Part shown: positions 10,222-22,363 of the stretch, in pieces
How positions within the stretch are numbered: the stretch's first letter is position 1
How the letters are laid out: the number at the start of each line of letters is the position of its first letter
Assembly: GCA_038373885.1 (NCBI GenBank)
Contig: JAWZYV010019980.1
Coordinates: 186,001-250,000 of the forward strand
Length of the DNA stretch: 64,000 bases
DNA from: Cheiracanthium punctorium
Lineage: Eukaryota; Arthropoda; Arachnida; Araneae; Cheiracanthiidae
Direction of reading: 5' to 3'
Notes under the pieces: generated by a model
Told to the model about the DNA's origin: nothing
The model's input: only the letters and a program-made list of their open reading frames with translations
Database searches by the model: none
Made by a program: the position numbers and the translations under genes

Positions 10222-12872
10222 CAGTGGCGGCCCGTGGTCAAAAATGTTAGTGCAGCCGGAAACATATGACCACCCCCCCCTTCCTCCGGACAGGAATGGT
10301 AAATCTTTGTTACTGAATTCGAAAGCTGGCGGATTAAGCCCTCACCCAGGATTTAAAAAAAAAAAAAAAAAAGAAAAAGAAAAAGAGATCCTATTTTACT
10401 TCCATAAAATGTACATAAATTTCAACCAGCCGCTCCTATCCTCAAAATTGCATTAATCCGTGTCTGATTCGAAGTTTCCTGAGAATTTTCTTTTGTAATG
10501 ATAACTTGAGAAGAAAAGAAAAAAAACTGAAATATGTGCTAACTGAATCTCCTTAAAAATATTCAGCCGTCAGCTGAAATTAGTTTCCCCTCCGCTAAAG
10601 AGGTTTTTTGACAGAACCTTTTAATTTGTATTGGCAGCCATGTACAGGATGTATTTGCATGTAAATCAAACGGGGAGAAACCAACCGTTCTTCCAGTTTT
10701 TCAGATTTGAGAGTTAAATATGCACACACGTACACCAAAAGTCGCCAAGCTTGGCGACTTTTGGCATAGTTCTTGAGGGAGGCACGTGACCGTGGTCGGA
10801 CCATTACCTAACTTATGTGGTAGGACGGTATTGTGCTTGAAATGGATGAATGCCCCTAAAATTGCCATTGACCGTAATGTATTGGAAATCTTTTGAGTGT
10901 TCCTGTAGCAGAACTGTAAATGATAAAGACACTTTTTTAATGGAGAAATTCATTTTCTAACTCTTTACAGCATATATCACTCCTGCGTCGTTTGAAATAG
11001 CCCAAAACCTCTAAAAAACGCTTTGATGAATGTCGGCCCATAGAGCTTAATGTATTTCGAATCTGTTAGGCCATTCTGTTGATAAACTATCCAGTCGAAT
11101 GGAACCGAAACGGGAGGTGCACAAATAGATGTTACAACAATCCTAAATATAAAGTTTCAACATTCTACGCCTAATAGTTTTTGAGATATGCGAGTTTAAT
11201 GAATTTCGGCCCATTGAGCGTAATGTATTTCGAATGTTTTGGGCGGTCCTGTAGATAAACTATCCAGTCGAATGGAACCAATAGGGGAGGTGCACAACTA
11301 GATGTTACAACTATCCAAAATATGAAGTTTCGACATTCTACGCCTAATAGTTTTTGCGTTAGGCGAGTTTAATGAATTTCGGCCCATAGAGCGTAATGTA
11401 TTTCGAATCTTTTGGGCGGTCCTGTACATAAACTATACACTCTATTGCGACCAAAAGGGGAGGTGCACAACTAGATCATAGAACAATCCTAAATATCAAA
11501 TCTCAACATTCTACGACCAATAGTTTTTGAGATATGCGAGTTACATACATACGTACGTACGTACGTACGTACAGACGGCATGGAAAAACTGACCACAATA
11601 GACTCTTTGAAAGTTACTTTGAAATTTTTCAAGTATCCATTATTCCAATCATGTGTCGGATCTTGGTGTGTTTCAAATTTCCGTGAGATCTGTAAGATTT
11701 TATTTACTATCAATTATCATCCACGACTTTTTTTGTCTGCCCAAAACTATTACCCTCTTTAGCGGAGGGTAAAAAAAAAAAGAAAACTTACTTATTTTTT
11801 ATAAGTCAAATCAATCCTCCTTTCTTTTAAACTTGCGAATCAGTCAGTGATGTCCTCATAAAAAGGCGTTGTTTTAATTCAGATATCATTAATTTTAAAA
11901 ACTCTTCAAAATTCCCCATGTTTAAAGAATTTTCTCGCTCGCCATGTCCTCTTAATGCCAGTTCTTGCTTACTTAAAAACAATACTGATTTGATGGGTAA
12001 TTGCATGAAGCGTCTATTCAGGCTTACCTTTTTGATAAATTCAGCAATATAAAGTCAAGAGTTTTCCTTTAATGCGTCAGCAATTTAGCTCCCACTTCTT
12101 ATCAACTCTTTAAATTTAAAAGAATTTTTTTAATGCTCGATTGAGCTTTCATTTGTTTTACATGCTCGTGTGATGGTGGTTAATCCATCCTATCCAGTAC
12201 CATTCCAAACGCTCTTTTTTTTATCTCAACGATTAAAGACGGGTGGAAAATGGATATATTTTTGAGTAAAAATGAGAATAAATAAGATGATTTTTTAAAA
12301 ACATGCATCACTACTTGCTCTATAGTTTTTCTCGCCCCCCCCCCCTGCAAACGTTCTGCGAGGGACGCCCCCCCCCCTCAGGTTGAGAAACGCTGGGCTA
12401 GAACATATATTCTGTGTCTTTATTCTCTCCCTCACTTCTCGTCCGAGCGAATCAGTTCGTCGAATTCTCTAGTACAGCAAAAGTCAGAAAACCTCTTTCC
12501 AACTGAGTCTTAGCTAAAACACCCTATGCTATCCTAAGCAGGAGAAAGTGCTTAAGTAATCGTTACCATGGCAACGGTGCTGCCAATTCCTTAATCAGCG
12601 CTGAGGGCTGTACCAACGACTTTCCCAGTTGAATTGCGGGAAGATTAAAGGGTTTTTTTTTTTTTTTTTTTTCTGAATGAGCGATCCGGCCGTTACTACA
12701 ATACGTTTTTTTTGTTTTTTTTTTTTTTGAGATTTTTTTAAAATTTACCATAAGAATTCCATAATTCTAATCTGAATTTAAGAAAATTTATAGAATAAAT
12801 TATTTTAAAGTATGTGCTGATAATTTCAAGTGCAGCCCGGCAGTACTTGCTGTATCCCACGAGCCGCCACTG
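10222..12872 (-). mobile_element. hAT element (2651 bp) inserted in the Gypsy reverse transcriptase
   Basis: Inverted termini 'CAGTGGCGGCCCGTGG' and 'CCACGAGCCGCCACTG' differ at one base. The exact 8-bp target duplication ATTTGTTT lies at 10214-10221 and 12873-12880. A decayed transposase is readable on the minus strand at about 11830-12110, including 'LPIKSVLFLSKQELALRGH' and 'NMGNFEEFLKL', typical of TTF/ZMYM-like hAT transposases. Poly-A/T runs, C-rich patches and the HINE-C copy at 10558-11772 lie inside. Confidence 0.92.
10558..11772 (-). mobile_element. HINE-C copy 3, with HINE-B cargo
   Basis: It has the same ends as copies A and B: a 'TTACCCTC-cgctaaa-GAGGGTAA' palindrome at 11772, 'CCTCTTTAGCGGAGG' inside the other end, and a final 'CAGCTGACGGCTGAATATT'. 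The last ~33 codons of the DUF6570-like frame survive at 10595-10700. The centre, 10700-11580, is a minus-strand piece of HINE-B containing its 180-bp tandem units. So this copy carries different cargo within the same shell. Confidence 0.75.
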
Positions 12873-12880
12873 ATTTGTTT

Positions 12881-14291
12881 ATTGTTTGCGAATAGTCCAC
12901 GACCATTCTGGGCTTGTGGTGTTCACCTCTCACCACAAAAGCTTGGGCACGCCAAGGAGACTTGCTTGGTTCAATTACTCCTTCTTCAAGAAATTTTTGT
13001 ATTTCAGAGGCAATGAACTGCTTATCTTCAGCAGACTGGCGTCTTGATTTTGTGATCACAGACTTACAATCGGGTGTCAAGTTGGAGAACAGAGAGACAG
13101 GCGGGACAAGAGCAACTGCTAATGAGCATATTTCCAGAGGTGGTCTGTTACCATCAAATTTAATTTGGACCCAGGAATGGTCTTTTAATATATCGTGTCC
13201 AATTAAAAAATCAGCACACAGGTTTTTCATAATGAGTACCTCCACATCTGCATATGTATGCGATTGTAACTGTACAGTTACCCTACAGCAGCCTGTAATG
13301 TCCGAGCTTAGAGAGGAATTTGCCATCGTGATTTTTCCAAACAATGGTATTACTTGAATTTGGCATTTTTGTATAAGGCAGCTATTAATAAAACTGAGGG
13401 AACTGCCAGTATCAATGAGGGCAATGAGTTCAACCCCATTCACAAGAATTTTACTTATAGACTTTTGAAGGCAGTGAGAAATAGCAGATGTAGATGCCAA
13501 TGTATAAGTTGATGCAGTGGACATTGTAGAACTACGTTGGGGTTTTGATTTGCACACTCTCTGATAATGGCCTTTTTTGCCACATTGGCGACACAGGGCA
13601 TCTTTAGCAGGACATAGGTTTCTCAAGTGGCGATCATTTCCACAAAAAAAAAAGCATTTTCCGGTACGGACAGGAGTAGCAGCAGCCAACGAAATATTTT
13701 CGACGCTGTTCGTCACGTGTTCAATAGCAGCTACGGGTGTACAGTTTGACAGGGATGTGGGTGAATATGTGGACGAATGATGCTCTGCTAATTCTAACGA
13801 TCTAGCTTGGTCGTAAGCATTTTCAAGAGAGATCGTAGAATTTTCTAGTAAGCGTTCTCTAATGCGGGAGTTCTTCAATCCTCGGATGAAGGCATCTCTA
13901 ATATACTCATTTTTGTTTTGTTCAGCCGTTACAGCTTTGAAATCACAGTCTTTGCTCATTTGCATTAGTATCTGTAAATATTCGGTGACCGATTCACCCG
14001 ATTGTTGACTTCTGGACGCAATACAATGTCTGGCAAAAATTTCATTTCTCTTCGTAATATATAGTGTCCAAAATGGCGATAGCGTCTTCAAATTCTTCAC
14101 AGTCGCTAATATGAGAATATATAGTCGCAGATATATAATTACACAGAAGTTGGAGTTTATTCTCTGCCGTCACTTCTCTACATTGTGTTAGAAAATTGGA
14201 AAATGTCCGCTTCCAGTGTTTTCCACTTTGCCTCAGAACCGACACACGTGGGATCGGCATCGAATCGGTCTGGTTTCAAAAGTTGTTCCAT
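12881..14291 (-). pseudogene. Gypsy Gag, protease and reverse transcriptase N-terminus
   Basis: The likely start is the ATG at 14291, ~100 bp after the 5' LTR. Gag structural sequence follows, with single-base frameshifts near 14213 and 14055. Two CCHC zinc knuckles ('CFFCGNDRHLRNLC', 'CRQCGKKGHYQRVC') bind genomic RNA in this family. The protease active site is 'LIDTGSSLSFI'. The reverse transcriptase begins 'FLEEGVIEPSKSPWRAQAFV' and reaches 'MVVDYSQTINK' at the hAT junction. The residues past 12881 toward 12826 are hAT sequence. Not functional. Confidence 0.9.
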
Positions 14292-14390
14292 CTCTCAGGA
14301 AATGAGTTGCTCAATGAATTTATTTTGTAGATTAAAATGTAATAAATATAAACATAATTTAGAAGAGATTAAGAGTAGCTGACAATCCAT

Positions 14391-14476
14391 CTCTAGACTA
14401 TGAATGTAAACAAGACTGTAGTGTTGCCACTTCACAGTAATAGTGGTGTTGCCACTATATGAGAAATATAATGACA
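14391..14476 (-). repeat. 5' LTR remnant of the Gypsy element
   Basis: About 85 bp nearly identical to 7355-7439, in the same orientation. Immediately inside on the minus strand is 'TGGATTGTCAGC', placed where a primer-binding site would sit. The rest of the LTR is gone. Confidence 0.5.
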
Positions 14477-14890
14477 ATCAAATATATGACAATTTGATTG
14501 CGTGTTTGTCTTTAATGTTCCATAAAGCAGGTATTTGGAATTGAAATCTATACTAAAATCACCAATAAAACGATTTTACAATCTTCGCCACCGCCAGACC
14601 TAAGCATACTTTTCAAGTTTGGTTCAGTTTTGAAGTTATTTTTTGGCAACAAACTTGGCGATCAGTTATCAAAAATTGCAAACATTGTGCGACTTTCAAG
14701 ATTTTAATCTCCCCCCCCCCCCTAACCTCCGCGTCATCTGGCAAACACATTTCAAAAGATCTTCATCGTAACTGTTCATGTCTACAAATCATCTCGAAGA
14801 AGTCGTGTAGACAAAAATCTGGGACTAAACGAAATAGCACCCTCGTGCTAAAAATAGTGCCATGGAGATTTAACAATTTTATCAGATTCC
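14477..14890 (-). repeat. R6 repeat, right flank of the Gypsy element
   Basis: Reverse-complement relative of 49775-50110, including the unique head ('GTCGCACAAGGTTTGCA'-like) and part of one tandem unit. A C-rich run lies at 14711-14722. Confidence 0.6.
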
Positions 14891-15204
14891 GGATTCCGAC
14901 TTGCTGGGATCAGCACCATACATCTCTCGTGTGGTTTTGCTCTGATACTATGTGAAAGGAATTGCTGCTGTAGAGAAGTTTGTTTTCGGAATCTTTCCGG
15001 ATTACGATATATTGGCAAACTGTAATCTTAAATTCGTCAATGTTATGAGTTTGTAACGAAAAATCACTCGCGGATCCCAAAGTACAAAATATGCTAATTA
15101 CCAAATACTAAGTTTAATGATAAATTCCATAAATTGGTATTGTATTTCCAACTTTTCTTTTTCAATTCCAATTTATTCATTTGTAAATTTGCTATAGATA
15201 TTTG
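14891..15204. other. intergenic, nothing recognised
   Basis: AT-rich with no supported frame or repeat signal. Confidence 0.4.
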
Positions 15205-15846
15205 GGTACTTACGTATTATCCCGGCGGTCCGCCAAGGCGAGCGAGTTTTTGCCAAGATAAATGCCGGACACATGAAATCAGGTTTATAGGCGTGACATA
15301 ATTTTTCAACCAACACGTGACCTTTCGGCTGCATTGATGGGTAATCCTGTAATCTGATTGGCTGAAGTGTACGTTTTTCATCACACGTGACTGAAAGATG
15401 AGTTGCAATAAATATAAACATCATTTAGAAGAGATTAAGAGTAGACTTTAATCTACAAAAATACACGAGCAATCTACAAAAATCACGCTTCATCTCGGTG
15501 TAAGTTTTGAGTTGTTAGCATTTTTTAATGGGAATCTGTGGAAAGATATCTTTCTGTTGTCATGGACAGGTTCCAGAGAATTATTGAAACATCCATAGGC
15601 GGCACAATACACAGGCATAATTATTATTCTTTTAATTCTGCGCTTATTACCAAGAGGCCAACACATAAACCTATGGAGAAAATGTTTTTTGTTTTCCACC
15701 GACACGTGACTTTTATAGCCTCGAACCCAAGGAGTCGATATCCTCCATTATTGATGGTTTGGAATACGATTGGCAAACAGTTTGCCAGCACGTTTGACGA
15801 AAAAATAGTAAGGCGGGAATAACCGCCGGGATAATCCGTAAGTACC
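15205..15846 (-). mobile_element. P-like element (642 bp) with THAP remnant
   Basis: Terminal inverted repeats begin GGTACTTACG and continue through ATTATCCCGGCGG with few mismatches. The exact 8-bp duplication GATATTTG flanks it (15197-15204, 15847-15854). P elements make 8-bp duplications and carry a THAP zinc finger, and the one readable peptide inside is THAP-like. The shorter copy at 39370-39804 has the same ends and its own 8-bp duplication. Confidence 0.85.
15490..15618 (-). pseudogene. THAP domain fragment of a P-like transposase
   Basis: The frame begins 'MPVYCAAYGCFNN' and continues to 'ISFHRFPLKN', matching the start of the THAP zinc finger (C-x4-C at the N-terminus, then the FHRFP signature). 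THAP domains bind the element's DNA near its ends. Only about 43 residues remain; the second Cys-His pair and the catalytic domain are missing. It sits inside the element's inverted repeats on the minus strand. Confidence 0.75.
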
Positions 15847-15854
15847 GATATTTG

Positions 15855-17305
15855 TTGAGATCAGTGACGTAAAAGTTACATTACGAGCAAAATAATTACG
15901 AAGTTCTTTGAAGCACTGTTTCAATCAGAAAATTTATATTCTAAAAAATTTCTTTTAGCTACCTGGCATTGTTTACAAATATTTTCTGAATTTTTAAAAA
16001 TAACTGTATACAGAAATGTTTTAATTTATTCAATAAGTTACCTCATAATCAATATGTAAAGAAGTAAGTTCCAAACCTTGGTATTTATTTTACTAGTATC
16101 TCATAGTCTTAATTTCATCTTTACATTCGGACGCGTTATGTTTGTATTATTTAAATTTAGACATTTGTTTCACAAATGCATTCACCATCACATTTGTTTA
16201 TAAATTTTAAACTGAATTTCACATCAGTTTTATGAAAAAAAAAGCATCTGAACTATAAAATTTGTCTTTGTCTTAGGAACGAAATATTTCTCGTCGGTTC
16301 GGAGACGCTGATTTGGCGAATTCTTAGTTTACAGCAGTAAATCGACAAAACGAATAACGCCGCAGAACTATAAGCAGGTAGTTAAACTACTGTTTCACAA
16401 TTGATAAATTGAAATCGTTCAGCCGTTCTTGCTCCCTTTCTTTATCAACAACTTTCAACATGTATACTAAATTAGTCTGGAGCGTTTGGCAGTTTCAAAC
16501 CTTTTGTTTGACTGAGGATTTTCCGTATTTGATATCTTGGCGATTTTTCATTTTTTGGAGATTAACATGTGTGTATAAAAATGAATCCCCATTAAGTTTG
16601 CCGGTAAAACAGTAATCCGGATGACGACACATTTAATAAAAACTGCTTGAATGACGTAGTGAACTTCGCCAAATGTTTCACTTTGACAAAAACTGGCAAA
16701 TACCGAAGCTACACCGAGTTGGACACGCTAAGTAATGATAGTAATAATAGTTTGGCCCCCTTTTTTTTTGTTCACCTTTAGTATCTCACATCCCCTTAAC
16801 AGAGTTTTGAATTTTCAGTGCCGATAACTAGGACAGTTCGAAGCAGAAATCGTCGTCTTTACAGTGTTTCTCCGGCAACCATGATGTCGAAAATAAAATT
16901 CGATCTGTATCTTTTAAATTCATGAAGGAGTGGCAACTACTAAAGCTGACCTATAATATTTAAAATTAATTATTATTTTTTCCTCCGCACTTTTCATCTC
17001 GGTGTCATGGTAAGGCAACAAAACTGTCAGGAAAGAGATTAGCAATGGTTGCGTTTCAAGAAAATCGCCAACTGTAATATAATATAACATGTATACAATT
17101 CGAAATCAGTGCCGTAAAAATAGGGAGGTAAGTTAGAGCGAATGCCCAGGGCTTACAAGCTCATGAGCTTCAAAAAATTAATAAAACTGTCTTGTCCGCT
17201 AACTTACAAGGGAAGTATTTTTTTTTCTTCTCTAGATTTAGGTCTCTAGGAAAGTTCCAAATGAAGTAGCTGACATTCTAACGCTCAGATCAGAGCACTA
17301 AATGA
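15855..17305. other. intergenic, nothing convincing
   Basis: Short open stretches at 16260-16620 and a T-run at 16761-16769. No frame has splice or homology support. Confidence 0.4.
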
Positions 17306-18270
17306 AATATCTGATGTGGACGCCACATGACTTCCTTGTATGTTTACTAAATTATAAATATTTTCGGTGCACTTTATCTAAACTTATTTCATCTGGAAAG
17401 GATACAATACTGAAATAATATTAAGGCTTAGCCATTTCTAGCTAAATATTTTAGATACAGCCAAGCTGGGTTCAGTTTTAAATATTAATTTTTAACGCAT
17501 AGTTTTGATACGTCGCTAAAACCCTCCAAGCTTGAGATAGTTTGAGAAATTTTGGGCATAGCCAAATAGTGATTGACTACAGACTTTTAATGAATTAGAC
17601 GTAAATATATGAAAGTCTTTTGGTGCCTGACCCTGTAAATACATTACCCATTTGATTGCAATCAAAAAAGAGATGCACAATTAGAAGTTACAATATTTTT
17701 AAATACAAAATATCAGCATTCTACGTTTAAAAGTTTAGAGTTATACGAAACATGTTATTATTTTTGGTGCCAAATTTACGCTATTTCGGCAAAACTTGCC
17801 AACGCTGATGACAGCTGGTGATATTTTAGGCATGACCCAAACAATGCTCGACTATAGACGTAGTTCATTGAAAGTGTCCGTAGACCTTAAAGTATTGAAA
17901 TTCTTTTGGGTGTTCGTGTAAATAAATCAAGCAGGAGATTGGAACCAAAAAGGGAGGTACGCCATTAAAACCCTAAATATAAAATTTCAACAATCTACGA
18001 CTTATAATTTTTGAGATATGCCAGTTATGTACATACATAGTATGTACGTACAGACTTGAGTAAAAAACTAGACAAAATTGACTTGCGGTTGGTCGAAATG
18101 GGTCGGGCATGCATACGCACTTGCATAATACATGCGTCCGTGGAGACATCACTCAAAAACATGTCGAAGTAAATTTGGAGATAGTCAAAATCGATTTTTC
18201 CATCAAAATCTAAGAACCAAAACTTTAGCGATCACATTACTTCCTTTTATTTCGTACATGGAAGTAAAAA
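17306..18270 (-). mobile_element. HINE-B copy (diverged, minus)
   Basis: The 5' end is at 18270 ('ACTTCCATGTACG' on the minus strand). Decayed central units are followed by the 3' end near 17306 with 'CAAGGAAGTCATGTGG', a TGTGG/CCACA hairpin and 'TCAGATATTT'. Confidence 0.65.
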
Positions 18271-18436
18271 GTATGCATAAAATGTTGCTTACTGCTTATT
18301 AAATCCATTATACCACAAATCGATCTGCTACTTTACGATACATCCTTTTAACAGAAAAGAGAAAAAGCCAATATTGATATTTATGGACTGGTTAAACTAA
18401 TGATTTTTGTTTCTTTTATTTGTAATCTAGAATATT

Positions 18437-19359
18437 TTTATTTCCTTGTTCGAAGTAAAAAGAAGTATAGTGATTTCGAAAAATTTCGGTATGCAGATTT
18501 TGACTGTCTCTAAATTTATTTTGATGAGTTTTTGAGAGCTTAACCATCACATGCATGTATGTTCGTATCTATGCATGTGTACTGTCCATCTTGACTATTT
18601 TTTCCCCTGATATCTGTATGTATGTATGTATGTACGTAACTATAGCATATCTCCAATAGCTATTAGTCCTAGAATGTTGAAACTTTATATTTAGGATTTT
18701 TGTAGCATCGAGTTGTGAACCTCCCTTTTTGGTTCCAATCGACTGAATAGTTTATTTACAGGGTCTCCCAAAAGAATTTCAATACTTTAAAGTTTGCAGA
18801 CATCTTTAATATATTATATATGTAGTTAGTCATTGCTTGGGCTATGTCGAACATCTCGCCTACTCTCATCGACCTTGGAAAGTTTTGCCGAAATATCGCC
18901 AAAAGAAATTACGTATTTCGCATAACTCTAAAACTTTTAACAGTAGTTTTAAATTTTGGAGTCAGAACTATTGTAACATCTAACTGTTCTTCTCTTTTTT
19001 GATTTCAATCGACTGGGTAATTTATTCAGAGGGTCACCCAACAGACTTTCAATACTTTAGGTCTATGGATATATTCATTAAGAGTTTGTGGTTAATCACT
19101 ATTTCGGCTGCGCCCAAAATCTCGTATATTGTCTCAAGCTTGGCGGCTTTTTGCAAAATATCGCCAAATTAAGTACCAATAATAAATCTTTCAAACTGAA
19201 CACAGTTTAGCTATATCGCAACTATCTGGCTAGAAATCACTGAACATTAATATTATTGCAGTATTATATCTCAAATAAAATAAGTTTAGATGATGTGCCC
19301 CGAAAATATTTATAATTTAACTGACGTACAAAAAAGCCGTGGTGTCCACATCAGATATA
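18437..19359 (+). mobile_element. HINE-B copy (diverged, plus)
   Basis: Same family as 22818-24712: a 5' 'TTTCCTTGTTCGAAGTAAA', central units with 'GAACCTCCCTTTTTGGTTCC', and a 3' 'GTGGTGTCCACATCAGATAT'. It lies head to head with the copy at 17306-18270. Confidence 0.65.
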
Positions 19360-21407
19360 TTTGTTTTTATAAAGCTGCTCTAGGGTTAAGACAGTGCGTT
19401 TTAGGGGGCCCCTCCCATTTATGAAAATTTTCATATACATTGTTAAAAAATCAGCTTTTGAAAATTTTGTGGAAAATACTCACATTTTGATCTATGACTA
19501 AAAAAATTCCATTAAAATTTCTAAAACGAGTTTTAGAAGTCGATATTAATTCAGAAATTTCAGTAAGTTTTAAAATGTGAAGTAACTTTACATCAAATTG
19601 GTAAAAACATTGTATTAATTAATGGCATCTTTTGTATTTTACTTTCTCAATCACAAGCAAATGCAATCAAAATGCGAAATATAGATTTATTTGTAAATTA
19701 GTTTGTTGAAGAAAACCAAGATTACTGAAAAAGGAATAGTTTTCAAAAAAATGATAGAGCACGAAGAAGGAAGTTAAAGATTATAGATATTAAATATAGA
19801 TGAAAGTAGCTCATTTTTAAGTGATAAGTGATTTGCCTATCTTTTTCGAATTATATAAAATTTAAAGATCAACTGTAAGGGAGCTCTCCAGAGCTTGAAA
19901 ATTTTTTAACTATAGTATGAGGAATGTTTCAGGTTTTTTACAATTCTTCTTGGCATCGGAATCGGGGTTCCGGAAATGTGGACATTTGGATCCATAATAT
20001 GTGAATTTTCTTAAGATTTTGGCTCGACACTAAAGTAGCTTTCCAAAACTTGAAAGAATTGTAATTATAGTTAAATTTTCGGGTTTTCGCTTTTTTCTTG
20101 TCTTGTTTATTTTTTTTTTAACATGAAATTGAAACTCAGGGCATTCGAATTCATCATGATGTGTGAATTTTCCAAGAATTTTTGTTCGATTCCAAGGTAG
20201 CTTCAGGAGCCTGAAGAAACTGTAATTTTAGCGAAAATTCCAGGTTTTCCTCCCAGTATTTTTTGGGGTTACCTTGAATTCCAGCTGAAATTCTCGGAAA
20301 ATCCACACAGTGTTATAAACCCAGATTTTTACTTTCCCGAAATCCTCCCCCCTCCCCTTTTCGATTTCGATTTTTTTATTTTCGATGATCCTACCCAACT
20401 TAAAAGTGAAGTTGTCCCTTAATTCATGGACATTTTTATATTTGCAAAATAGAAATTAGTACTAACTTTATTTTATCTTTTTTTTTTTTTTACTTCATTT
20501 TATTTTTTACAGAAATGTCCTACATTTATGGAATTTACAGCTATTTTTCCCAATTGTTCGCAAAAGAAGGAAAAAAGAAAAAAATATTGAAAGAACTCCC
20601 ATCAAGATATTCAACGCCTCTTCGTAAGTTCCACAAATGATATATCTGTTACTTGCACATAATAACTTCGTACCAAGTGGGTGCATTTTACGGCAGTGAC
20701 CTTCTAAAAAAATTTTTAAATAAGAGCTCTTCCCCATAATATGCAGAATAGATAGAATAATGATTTGAAAAAAAAAAAAAAAAAAAAAAAGCATTTTATT
20801 TATGAAAAATTTTCTTAGATCTACATACATTGAGACAAAACTTACTAATGCTACAAATAATATTTCCATTAGTGTCCCAGCAGAATTCAGAGATTAAAGT
20901 TCTCCCCCTTACTACCACGTTGAAACATAAAAATGTTGACCATTACTATGAAAATTCTACTGTCGGTAATTGTTAAATCAGATTTATTATGGTCTTATAA
21001 TGCACTTTTAGAGGATTGATTAAATGTTATGAAAGTACCGTGTAACAGAGTTGGGACACACAAATCTTCACATAGAATTTTTCATTTATTTATTTTTTAT
21101 TTTATTTTATTTGATCAATTTTTAAAATTCACGCACTCTCAAGAAAAAAAGAACTAAATTCGCTCCGAAAGATTTGAAATCGGGACAAACTTGGTCCCGA
21201 TTTTAAATCCTTCGCAAAACGTGTGTTTTCGGGGGGGGGAGGGGGGGACGTCTATTTTGGCCCAAATTCTCTATTTTAAAGGCACCGGCGCCACCTAAAG
21301 ATATAGTCCGATCAAAAAAAAAAAAAAGAAAAAGCACAGTTATTAACTTACACAATAGTCGACTTTTCCTCACTAGGCTCTCATCGATTTCGAAAATCGA
21401 TGCAAAA
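19360..21407. other. intergenic, with tandem units and homopolymers
   Basis: About 19870-20290 holds three decayed units of ~165 bp ('GTAGCTTCAGGAGCCTGAA' and 'TGTGAATTTTCC' recur). There is an A-run at 20768-20790 and a G-run at 21230-21247. The frame at 20507-20869 on the minus strand spans the A-run and is not supported. Confidence 0.5.
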
Positions 21408-22127
21408 GTGCATCGATTACGATGAATTTTGTTATAGATGTAGATGGAACCCTGGAGAAGGCTATAGGCTACTTAGAATTTTAGATTTTTTATTACTTTT
21501 TAATTATTAATTAAAAACAATGTTTACGTTGCCATGCTTGGCGAGTTTCACCCGTATCGAATGGTGCATGTTGTGAGCTAACAGAAATGCTATTCCTTTG
21601 TGCAGAATCGCGCGCATTTGAAAAACACGAAATACCACGGAAATTGAGCCAGTTTTATGCCAAATCTATCTATTCGCCCGCACAAACTGATTTATGCTTT
21701 TGAAATAAAGCACAAATTCTATTCGCAGAATAGTGTGCATTTGAAAAACATGAAATGGCATGGAAAATACGTTCATTTTACGCCAAATTAAAAAGCATAA
21801 GAAAGAAAATTCCAAATGTGTTTCTTAAAGTTCATAAATTTCCAAATCATACCAATAATATAAATATGTACGTTCGTGTGTTTGAATGCTTGCGACTGAA
21901 TCACACAAAAATGGCTGAACGGACTTGGAAAAATTTGTAATGAAGATAGCCTATGTCATGTCCTTAATTAACATATAGGGAACCATTCATGCATATAGCA
22001 TAAATAATTCTTTCAAAAAGACACTCAAAATAATCCGAATGCAGTACGCTCTATGGGCATTTTGTAGCTGCTGAATCAATTCTAAAACTGTTTTCACTGA
22101 TTGAAAGTTACACTATTCCTGAGTATT

Positions 22128-22363
22128 ATTTTTTGTTTGTTTGTGGATTGAAGCCGATTGACTGCACTAGGGTCCTAGGCCTAGGTGGGAAATGCCCTCT
22201 GTGGGGGCTTTTCTAAAGGATCCTAGCCTGTATTTACGCGAGGTTTCGGAGAAAACCACGAAAAACTCCGAGCGGTTAGGTCGACATGCGCGACCGGGGT
22301 TTGAACCAGGCACCTCCCGCCTTCCAGTTTCGAGAGTAGAACCTCTCAGCCACTGGTGGGGCT
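22128..22363 (-). repeat. tRNA-derived SINE
   Basis: The minus strand reads a tRNA-like head with A box 'TGGCTGAGAGG' and B box 'GGTTCAAACCC', followed by a body and a (CAAA)-type tail. Flanked by CTGAGTATT (22119-22127 and 22364-22372). Its extra body and lack of an intact cloverleaf end argue against a real tRNA gene. A second copy is at 38818-39050. Confidence 0.8.

Larger units (their letters stand above)
6799..14476 (-). mobile_element. Ty3/Gypsy LTR retrotransposon, dead, with two nested hAT elements
   Basis: Read from 14476 down to 6799: truncated 5' LTR, ~100-bp leader, Gag with two zinc knuckles, protease, split reverse transcriptase, RNase H, integrase, 3' LTR. There is no envelope frame. 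hAT elements interrupt it at 9295-10135 and 10222-12872. After removing both and one copy of each 8-bp target duplication, about 4.2 kb remains, short for Gypsy. The reverse transcriptase core with its YxDD box is missing, and there are at least three single-base frameshifts. A 26-bp exact repeat starting 'GCGTGTTTGTCTTTAATGTT' lies just outside both ends (~6773-6798 and ~14500-14525). Confidence 0.85.

Noticed and set aside
12914..13357. 147-residue plus-strand frame
   Set aside because: Antisense to Gag/protease of the Gypsy element; no motif of its own.
20507..20869. 120-residue minus-strand frame
   Set aside because: Includes a run of ten Phe from a homopolymer and has no homology.
22285..22345. 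tRNA gene
   Set aside because: A and B boxes are present but they head a longer SINE with a tail and target duplication; no complete cloverleaf.
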